Assembly (NCBI GenBank): GCA_022385805.1
Contig: MU277764.1
Span: 68,072 to 79,228, forward strand
Direction: 5' to 3'
From: Pilatotrama ljubarskyi
Lineage: Eukaryota > Basidiomycota > Agaricomycetes > Polyporales > Polyporaceae
DNA length: 11,157 nucleotides
This document shows positions 1-7,138 of the stretch, piece by piece. Made by a program: the position numbers and the translations under genes. Position 1 is the stretch's first letter. Every line of letters begins with the position of its first letter. The notes under the pieces are model-generated. The model saw only the letters and a program-made list of their open reading frames with translations, did no database searches and had not been told where the DNA came from.

Positions 1-831
1 GCATGCGTGAGTGGCGACGCATGGAGTTCCTCTGGGTACGATGGTTCGAGGAGGACCCGGAGTATCCGTCAGGCTTCCAAGAACGACGCCTCCCGTGAGT
101 ACGCTTCGTTAACGCCAGGATGGCCGGGACGTCGGCCTTCGGCTTTGTCGACCCTAGCGATGTGCTTCGCGCTGCATTCCTCATGCCTGCTTTCGCCTAT
201 GGCACAACCTCCGAGCTGCTTGGACACTCACCACTCGCCAGGAAGCATTGCAATGATGACGAGGATTACAAGTATTATTATGTGGGCATGTAAGTTGTGA
301 CAGTCCTCACACCAGTCTTCCTTTAGTTGCTCATATGTTTGCGATAGATTCGTCGACAGGGATATGTACATGCGCTACCTAGGTGGTGGGGTAGGACACT
401 GCGGCGTCGCGGTGGACGTGCACACATCGCCCAGTCACGCGCTGCGGAGCCGTCCCCCAGGTCTAACCATGTCCAACGACCGCTCAGGCTCCAGCACGCC
501 TTCGACTCCGAGTCAGGAATCTCGCTCGGACTCGGACTCGGACTCAAGCGTGGAGCTTCTGGAGGAAGAGTGCGAAGACGGCGACCTGTTGGCGGTGCCC
601 ATAGACGAGGACGGCATCTTGGAAGAAGAGGACATGGGTGAGTTTGTTCGCCCGTGGGACGATGATGGCGACGAAGCTTTCTGGGGTGAGTGGGAAGATG
701 AGGGCACGGTGGATAACCTAGAGCTTGCAGCTCAATGGTCAGAGATCGAGGGCGTAGCTGCTAAACTCGAGCGCGAGGAGGATTTCTTCGTTGACAATGT
801 ATTTGCGACGGAGGGCTACGCAGCCCTCTGA
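1..831 (+). pseudogene. 3' end of a transposon-associated ORF (KDZ/Plavaka-type neighbourhood), with an in-frame stop
   Basis: The reading frame starting at base 3 gives MEFLWVRWFEEDPEYPSGF, later DPSDVLRAAFLMPAFAYG, and after an intron FVDRDMYMRYLGGGVGH. I know this block as the C-terminal module of very large ORFs carried by DNA transposons that are abundant in Agaricomycetes; I cannot say which superfamily. The intron is 290-347 (GTAAGT..GATAG, 58 nt, phase 2). The second exon runs to the TGA at 829-831 and ends in a Ser/Asp/Glu-rich acidic tail, which is usual for these ORFs. A TGA at 96-98 interrupts the first exon where the family has Arg (RRLP-stop-VRFV), so the copy is broken, or at least needs recoding. 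The N-terminal and catalytic parts lie outside the left edge. No terminal inverted repeat was recognised downstream. The family-type match is from memory of the motif, not from a search. Confidence 0.75.
526..545 (+). repeat. Short tandem hexanucleotide repeat (TCGGAC x3 plus 2 nt)
   Basis: Three consecutive copies of TCGGAC encode the Ser-Asp run in the acidic tail of the transposon ORF. This is a low-complexity coding microsatellite and a likely site of length variation. Confidence 0.8.
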
Positions 832-1262
832 ATGTCACAGGGCGGTTTGCATTGTGGATAGCTCCCAATGCGCCGAGACCACCAACTCAATGTCCTATCA
901 ATTACTCGGGCTCATGACATCAACTACCGGGCGCATGGCAGCTAATACTGGGCGCTGTAATGGTTCGTCGTGTCCGACAACTGATACATCGCACTGCAGT
1001 GGTCAACATTGCGAGATGGTTATACTATACGGCACCGCAGGCTCTTCATCGTGTGAGATGGTCGAGATATGTGGCGCTGTAGCTGAATCGTCACATCAGA
1101 CGTATGCTAGTAGACTACGCAGCCCACCGCCACTTCCTACATCGCGATGCATGTGTCTTGCAGCCTGTCCCTCTGCTGCGACGGGCGCCTGCAGCGCGCT
1201 GCCTCGCGCGTAGCGCCCTGCATCGCGCTGCATGCAAATCCCGCTTTTGCTGATGTTATACC
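832..1262. other. Non-coding stretch between the transposon ORF and the VMA16 region
   Basis: No ORF here resembles a known protein. The open frame 791-1213 overlaps the transposon tail in another frame and gives a Cys/Ser-rich, low-information peptide. From about 1140 to 1250 the sequence is unusually rich in GCGC and CTGCA words (CTGCAGCGCGCTGC, later CTGCATCGCGCTGCATGC), which can self-pair. I looked for an end of the transposon (inverted repeat or target duplication) and could not define one. Confidence 0.4.
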
Positions 1263-1317
1263 TATGGGCTGCCCACTTTTGTTACAGTAGTCATTGCTCT
1301 CTATCTTGTTGAGCAGG
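1263..1317 (+). other. Possible remnant of the first VMA16 exon (transmembrane helix 1)
   Basis: Read in frame from 1263 this gives YGLPTFVTVVIALYLVEQ and then the first base of a Gly codon. Joined to the next VMA16 exon at 1650 it would read [19 protein letters not shown]. That lines up without gaps with the same region of yeast Vma16 (GLYKLFTGHG followed by SDINFGKFL, from memory). The hydrophobic run suits transmembrane helix 1. Against it: the base after the exon would give a GC donor (GCTTGG) rather than GT, the intron would be about 332 nt where the other introns in this gene are 49-57 nt, and the nearest upstream in-frame codon of note is a stop (TGA at 1251-1253) with no ATG. It may be a decayed or insertion-separated exon, or chance. 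Confidence 0.3.
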
Positions 1318-1413
1318 GCTTGGCACGCAGCAGAAAGCCCGCTAGGCTCAGCTTACCTGTGGAGCACTTGGGTAGAGGCACACGTAGTGGTTGAGAGAAG
1401 AAAGCAACTTAGA

Positions 1414-1443
1414 GATCCGCTCCTACAGAGCGGTCTTATATAC
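1414..1443. other. Small hairpin followed by a TATA-like stretch
   Basis: CCGCTC at 1417-1422 and GAGCGG at 1428-1433 form a perfect 6-bp stem with a 5-base loop. It is extended on the outside by AGA/TCT with one bulged base. TTATATAC follows directly at 1436-1443 and could serve as a TATA element. It lies upstream of the first clear VMA16 exon, inside what would be intron 1 if the exon proposed at 1263-1317 is real. No function is claimed. Confidence 0.3.
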
Positions 1444-1649
1444 TACTTGTACATGTGGCTGTGCTAGAACTATCCAGTATCTACCAGCCACAAACTCTAT
1501 TGTCCGTGCGTCAGCACCTATGACTAAGTGCGACTGGTTAACTATGCTGCTATTACTAAGCACCTAGTTCAACATATCTCCTCTTTACTGGTCTGTCCCA
1601 CAACCTGCATGCGTTGCATACACCGACTGAACCACGGATGAACTTGCAG

Positions 1650-2478
1650 GCTCAGGGGAGGCGTTCAATGTCGGTCAGTTCCTCGAGGAGACGAGTCCAT
1701 ATGCATGGGCGGCCACTGGCATTGGTCTCTGCATAGGCCTCAGTGTATTGGGCGCAGGATGGTATGTGTCGCTTTTCATGTGTATCATGCTCTCCCATCC
1801 AACTCGACTCGCAGGGGTATCTTCATGACGGGTGCCTCAATTCTGGGTGGAGGAGTCAGGGCTCCGCGTATTAGGACAAAGAACTTGATCAGGTGTGTCT
1901 CCCTATAGCATGGTGAACTGCGCAACCTGACACTTCTGCAGCATCATTTTCTGTGAAGTCGTAGCCATCTACGGCCTTGTAAGTCTTTGCAATCGTCGAA
2001 AGTCAAGCCTTCCCACTCTTACATTGCGAACCAGATCATCGGCATCGTCTATTCCGCAAGAATGAGCTTCGTATCCCCCAATCTCATATATACACGGGAG
2101 AACTACTTCACAGGTGAGCCACCGTCGTGGCACGGTCCGCGAGGCCTCTTCTGACTTCGCCTTGTGATAGGTTATGCGCTCTTCTGGGGTGGTCTCACCA
2201 TGGGCGTGTGCAACCTGCTGTGCGGCGTCTCCGTCGGTATCGCTGGGTCTACAGCCGCCCTGGCTGATGCGGCGGATCCCAATCTGTTCGTCAAGATTCT
2301 CATCGTTGAGGTCTTCGGCAGTATCATGGGCTTGTTTGGTCTCATTGGTATGTACACGTACTTGCTTGATGAGTGCACAGTTATTCACGGTCGGACAGTT
2401 GGGTTACTAATGATCAGCCAGGCAAGCGAGTTCACTGCGGCCGTCGCGCCAGCAGTAGTCTCTCCCTTTGTACGTTGA
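1650..2478 (+). CDS. VMA16: V-type proton ATPase proteolipid subunit c'' (six exons; start exon not found)
   Basis: This is the larger proteolipid of the membrane V0 ring of the vacuolar H+-ATPase, which carries protons into vacuoles and endosomes. Exons: 1650-1761, 1815-1892, 1942-1978, 2035-2113, 2171-2347, 2399-2478. All five introns are GT..AG, 49-57 nt, and all joins keep frame. The spliced part gives 186 residues plus a partial Gly codon. Diagnostic blocks in order are [42 protein letters not shown] and GLFGLIVGLLM. The two buried glutamates, at residues 68 (FCE) and 148 (IVE) of this fragment, are 80 apart, as are Glu108 and Glu188 of yeast Vma16, so residue 1 here corresponds to about yeast 41. 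Four transmembrane helices are covered. Helix 1 and the start codon are missing upstream. That helix has been reported to be dispensable in yeast. The C-terminus runs about 14 residues beyond yeast, ending SPFVR. The family assignment is very secure; expression of this locus is not. Confidence 0.95.
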
Positions 2479-4452
2479 GTCTTGTAATCCCTATCTACGA
2501 CGTCAAAAATACCCGATCGGACACATTCTCCCAGTGGCGCCTCGTTCTGAATGCTGCAGCTTCCTCCCTGACCCGCTTGGGTATTGTTCACTGCTCCCCT
2601 CCTGACTTTGCCGGGCCTGCTACGAGCACATGACGTCCATAGCTAGTCCTTGCAATCTGCTGATCGTCCGGCCCTCGAGGGAAAGTCCTGTTCAGCGTTT
2701 ACCCTTTGGGTTACCAACTCATACAAGACGGCTGGAAGACCCACCAATCAGATCTGCAGAAGCGGTGCATTTCTCTCTGTACTTCGTGCGCTCACCTCCC
2801 CTTGCACACAGAATTTCGAGCCCTGCTGAATTTGTCCGAATGTACCACAGAGAAGATGGACGTCACTCCAGTGTAATTGCAAGCAGCACACCTCTGGAAA
2901 ATGCCTGCACGAGGTTGTGACTTTTGGTCGCGCGATGAGAGCTCCGGTGGGGAGGATGGTTGAATCTTGAGGGGTCGACATACATGTCACGAGATGGCCG
3001 TGTTTCTGCGGTCGACCAATCCTGTGTTCAGACCTGCCCCACTCTTCTACATCCTAGCTCACTGAAAGCCAAGGCTCTTGCTCGGCATATCCTCTCCTCT
3101 CGAACGGCCAGTTTGGGCGGTTATAGAGCGGTTTCGATCGTACGAGATCGGATCCCAGCAACCTCAAGTACTATGCAGTACCGCGCCGCTGCTGGGAGGC
3201 TTCATGGCTTCGGCGAGTTCTGACCAAGCTGGTGTGTCTCGCAGGTGTGTCTCCAAGCTCTCCCAGTGTCAAATAGGTTCATGGAAAGCGCCAAGGACCT
3301 TTGGCAGCCAAGGCGGGAGCTTGTTCGAGAAACCTGTCCGCGTGTCAGCGTGTCGCTGCTGGTCACGCTCATATACCGCACATGGGAACGAATGACTCCC
3401 TGTGCCCATGGCTTGCTCGAGTGGGAGCCTGTAATACGCATGGTAGATGTGTAAGTAGTGCGTTGCGCAACTGACTCAACCGTGGCTCTTCTGTGGCCGT
3501 TGTCCGGTGCTATACGTGTCCCTCCAAATCAGGCCATACCTCGCTGCCATCGTGCGTGCCAAGTCCATCGCTTTGCTATAGGTGAATGTTGTCCGGTTCG
3601 AATCGTATGCTATAGCGCTAAGTATGCGATTGTGTTCTGCAGTCCACCATCACTCGTGCCCGATTACAGCGCCCATGGATCCTCCTCGTGGTATGTGCGA
3701 AAACAGTGCAAGGGGAACGTAATGCCGTGGACGGCGTGTATTGAGTATGTTATGACGCAGCGATCAGAAGGTATCATCGATGAAGTCGAAAGTCATAGAC
3801 GTCGAGTCTGAGCCATCCCCCACCGTGAATTGGCAGGTGAAGTCACAGAAGCTCACACTGCCCTCCTCAAGAGCGGACAAGCTTGCAGGCCGACTCTCGT
3901 CTTCAAGCATATCCTTGAGTGCTGTAGCAGCTGTTCAACCGTCAGAAGAGGACATACTACGTGTCCTTGATTTGAGCGACTCACCTCCTTCAGTCATTTC
4001 GATGACGCCATTCACTGTAAACGCATCCATCAACGGGGAGACAGTGAGAAGGCAGTGTGATGACAAGTATGTCGAGACACGTACACTTCACCGATGTCAC
4101 CTCGTCATTGGTGGTATTGGCCCCTGCTTGCCCGTCGCTAGGGAGCGGTCCTTCTTGACTGTTACTGGCTTGAGGCCCATCCTTAAGAGGTCGGAGCTCA
4201 ATCCTGGCGGTAAGCTGATAGGGCCCCCTCACTGTCGCATGATCCAAACCATCAGCCTTGATTGATCACAGGTCTGGAATGATTCGTCGACCAAAGCACT
4301 TACACGTTATCGGAAGTTCAACACTATGGGGGCCCGGTGCTAACTCCACATCTTGCAGATTCACGGTGATTGTATCGCTACGCCGTGGTGGCTGAGGCTC
4401 TGGGCCCCAGGGCGTGAGTGTACATCAGAGTAGCCATGTAGGCCATCGATAC
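2479..4452. other. Long stretch without a recognisable gene
   Basis: No known domain is visible on either strand. Two pieces look mildly protein-like. At 3245-3454 (+) one frame gives FMESAKDLWQPRREL and later LLVTLIYRTWERM. At 3780-4265 (+) there is an open frame of 161 codons with a Ser/Pro-rich first half (LDLSDSPPSVISMTPF). Neither joins convincingly to neighbours through splice sites and neither resembles a family I know. A T-arm-like word at 3594-3604 was checked and rejected as a tRNA. The stretch is best read as intergenic DNA with degraded coding relics. Confidence 0.5.
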
Positions 4453-5030
4453 TCATGCTGGACAGGAGGAGTTTGGTGATTGGTGCTCCCGGGCCCGTTT
4501 TGGTCCAAGGCTTTGCTGGAGATTCTCTGACATTGTAGTGAGTGACGGGCGAAGACGCCGCAACGGGAACATAATCCGCACCCCCACTTTGTTGCTGACG
4601 TATAGCGCGGTGTCATAGTATTGGTGCACCTGGTAGAGACGCTTGCAGTGCTTGAGAGCTTCTGCCCATGTCACGTCCTTGACCGCCTTCCTAAAATTTT
4701 TTAACCTGTATGGCGTGCTACCTATCAGGATACGGTCTGCGACAAGAAATGCTTCCCCAGGGGGTAAGTGCAGAGTGATGCAGTGTGCAGACTCACTCTT
4801 GGCGTAATTGTCTGATGGTTCCGAGTTGCTTCGGCGACATATACTGGGCATTAGCGGCCACCAGCAGCGCCGTCTTCAAGTCCAGCTTGTCGGCTTTCGC
4901 GATGACGCGTTCGGGAGACAAGTACAGATAGATGTGGACGCCAAACTTGAGGGCATTGATGGCATCGACCGGCATGATATGGCGAATCCTTTAGCGAAGA
5001 GTGCGGGGGAGTCTGCGTACACCGGGAGCG
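4453..5030 (-). pseudogene. Coding-like minus-strand relic, family not recognised
   Basis: Reading from high to low coordinates, one frame gives VYADSPALFAKGFAIS (about 5025-4975). After a one-base shift it continues INALKFGVHIYLYLSPERV and KLDLKTALLVAANAQYMSP to a good donor at 4796-4791 (GTGAGT after CAAGA). Further down, a third frame gives RKAVKDVTWAEALKHCKRLY and HQYYDTALYVSNKVGV (about 4680-4575). The helical, Ala/Leu-rich, low-Ser composition looks like real protein, unlike the opposite strand. The frame change near 4975 and the lack of a clean splice join between the two halves suggest decay. No start or stop can be assigned. I do not recognise the family and propose no function. Confidence 0.3.
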
Positions 5031-5606
5031 GGGAGACCTGTCTTGGTGGGCAACTGGCCAGGAAGCGTGAGCTTATAACCCTTCAGCATACTGCCAGTTT
5101 CCCACATGGATTCACTGCACCATGATCAAAAGACGGCTTGATTCTGGCAAGATTTGAGCTCGCACACTGGTCAGACTCTGAGTCAGGTCAGAATCTGGGA
5201 GTGCCGCAAGCAGCTTGACATAGGAAGGCGCTCAGCGCTCAGAACGAACCACAGACAACGCCGTCGGACGGGTGAGAACTCTCTTCGGCTCGTCAACCGT
5301 CCTCATGGGTTTGTACGATCCACAGATGCGCGAAAGAACAAAGAGCATCGAGGTGCGAACTTGGATGTTATTGTGAGACGTTGTCCGCTAGGGGACTCTC
5401 GAGCGCTCGAACACCCACTTTCGAAGACCTGCGTCTTGACCTGCGTGTGAACGAGAAGAGCGGCCTCACACAGCGCAATGTCACAACTGAAGCAAACAAC
5501 CTCTTTGGGGTCCACACGTCCGGCTGTGGCTGCTCTGAGTAAACCACCGCCACCTGCCTCTCTTCGTCAATCTGGCAGTGCTCTTGGATGCCCACCGTTC
5601 GCTGTG
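5031..5606. other. Upstream region of kinase 1
   Basis: Nothing recognisable except a possible N-terminal extension of the kinase. The frame of its first exon is open from an ATG at 5478, adding 43 residues rich in Pro, Ser and Ala (SKPPPPASLRQSG). The two ATGs cannot be told apart from sequence alone. No clear TATA element or other promoter motif was identified. Confidence 0.35.
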
Positions 5607-7004
5607 ATGCCAGCCATCGACAGTGATCACCTTTCTCTCAAGTCGTCCTCAGACGAGGTCATAGGCGGCCTCTTACAATCCGAGTCAAGGTGGACTTCGC
5701 TCCAGCCATGGCTGCAAGAACACGGTTATATCCTTTGCCCAAGATACAGACCGGGGTGGACACCATCCTGGATCCAGGCGGGAAAGAGTAGGCTCGATTG
5801 TGAAGACGGAAGGAGACTGGTCCGTATCACCTCGGCCGTCTTATCTTTGCTACACATTGCTGAAGCTTACTTCCCCGCTTAGCTCTGCTCCATCATGGAC
5901 GCGACTCGCGCAAAGGACCGCATGATTGTCGGCTTGAAGAAGGTGGAAAAATCGCTTTATCCGCATGAGTCCGATATCGGGAAGTTTCTCTCGACAGAAC
6001 CACAGGCGTCGGACCCCCGCAATCACTGCGTACCTATCTATGACGTTCTGCAGTCGCCCCTCGATGACAACATGCAAATTCTCATAATGCCATATCTGAT
6101 GGAGTACAAGGGGGTTCGGTTCTCTACTGTTGGAGAAGCTGTGGAGTGTATCCGCCAACTCTTCGAGGTGGGCAATGCTGTCTCTTAACCGGGGAGAAGG
6201 CTAGCTGACTTGTTCCTGCCTCGATCTCACTTAGGGACTTGTCTTTATGCACGAGCACTGTATTGCTCATCGGTGGGTCAGCTTGTGAGTTGGAAGGCCT
6301 GATGTGTTGACGTGGCTCCAGGGACATCAACAACACTAACATTATGATGGAGCCGGTTCCCCTTTTCTCGGAAGTGCCCCACCCTACCTCTCATCATAGA
6401 AGTTATGACTTCGCTCGCCGAGTCAAGTGCGCCACCTGGACCAAACGACCCACCAGGTACTACTTCATCGACTTCGGGCTTTCTCGTAGGTACTCCCCAG
6501 ACGATCCCTCCCCCCTGGAGCTGCAGCTTTGGGGAGGCGACAAGACCGTCCCTGAGTTCCGACGGTCAGAAGACCCGCAGAATCCTTTTTGGACGGACAT
6601 ATACTACTTCGGCAACTTCATGCGTGAGGACTTCCTTCAGGTGCGTCTGCACTGTTTTCGAGCGATACCACAAAGTTCACCTAGGCATTCAGAGCTGTAA
6701 GAACTTCGACTTCCTGGAACTGCTCGTCAACGACATGGTGCAGGATGATCCTTCCAAACGACCATCGGCAGCGAAGGCCTTCGCTCGTTTCGAGAACATG
6801 CGCCTGTCGTTGTCGACGTGGAGGTTGCGCTCTCACGTGATCTATCGCGACGACTCCTCATTCCTCGGCTTTTTTAGAGCATGTAGGCATGCAGTCATCA
6901 CGCTCGGCTATATGATGGATGGTAGGCCTGCATTGCCTATTCCTTCGAGTCCCAGTCCTTCTCTTGGTAGCCCCTCCATCCCTTCGGGAAGACGTCCTCA
7001 TTGA
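5607..7004 (+). CDS. Kinase-like protein of the basidiomycete-expanded family (five exons, apparently intact)
   Basis: Exons: 5607-5819, 5883-6167, 6235-6272, 6322-6640, 6693-7004; introns of 63, 67, 49 and 52 nt, all GT..AG; 388 residues. The N-terminus carries the family block HGYILCPRYRPGWTPSW (residues 39-55). Protein-kinase landmarks are all present: Lys90 in IVGLKKV (ATP lysine position), Glu100 (helix C candidate), HRD at 178-180 with Asn185 (HRDINNTN), DFG at 229-231, and Arg308 in DDPSKRP near the end of the C-lobe. No glycine-rich loop is visible. The usual APE is replaced by GGDKTVPEF (250-258), and the subdomain IX aspartate sits in TDIYYFG (270-276). These proteins are common, poorly characterised, presumably cytosolic Ser/Thr kinases. 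An ATG at 5478 in the same frame would give 431 residues. A decayed paralogue lies 2.4 kb downstream. The kinase fold is secure; activity and substrate are unknown. Confidence 0.9.
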
Positions 7005-7138
7005 TGGGCATTGATTATGGCTGTATCGCGTATACCAGCTCTCACATCCGTTGGATACCATCATGGGTTCTCGCTGTCGTCATTGCTATCCAGTTCATGT
7101 TACTCCTTGCTGTCATGTCTATCCTTTGCCCTTTGTAG
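7004..7138 (+). other. Out-of-frame membrane-helix ORF overlapping the kinase 1 stop codon
   Basis: The kinase stop TGA (7002-7004) shares its last base with an ATG (7004-7006). That ATG opens 44 codons ending RWIPSWVLAVVIAIQ then FMLLLAVMSILCPL and a TAG at 7136-7138. About 21 consecutive hydrophobic residues are flanked on the N side by Arg and followed by only two residues, which is the layout of a C-terminal tail anchor. It could be the ancestral C-terminus of the kinase cut off by an indel, be reached by alternative splicing (a weak GTCATC donor at 6894 with AG at 6970 would put it in frame), or be chance. The decayed paralogue also ends in a hydrophobic segment, which favours the first two. 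Confidence 0.4.

Noticed and set aside
791..1213. 140-codon open frame overlapping the transposon tail
   Set aside because: It starts inside the transposon exon in another frame and is a Cys/Ser-rich peptide without motifs.
1890..1902. 13-base word CAGGTGTGTCTCC, repeated exactly at 3242-3254
   Set aside because: In VMA16 it is simply an exon end plus splice donor; one further copy without extended similarity is probably chance.
1969..2388. 139-codon minus-strand open frame
   Set aside because: It lies antisense to well-supported VMA16 exons and introns; a shadow.
3590..3610. GGTTCGAATC resembles a tRNA T-arm (B box)
   Set aside because: The bases on either side do not form the five-pair T-stem (TCCGG against CGTAT), and no A box or acceptor stem is found upstream.
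3780..4265. 161-codon open frame
   Set aside because: Low-complexity Ser/Pro composition, no motif, no homologous neighbour and no supporting splice context; not enough to call a gene.
6405..7004. 199-codon unspliced frame over the end of kinase 1
   Set aside because: Only its last part, from 6693, is the kinase frame. Upstream it reads exon 4 out of frame and runs through the 6641-6692 intron.
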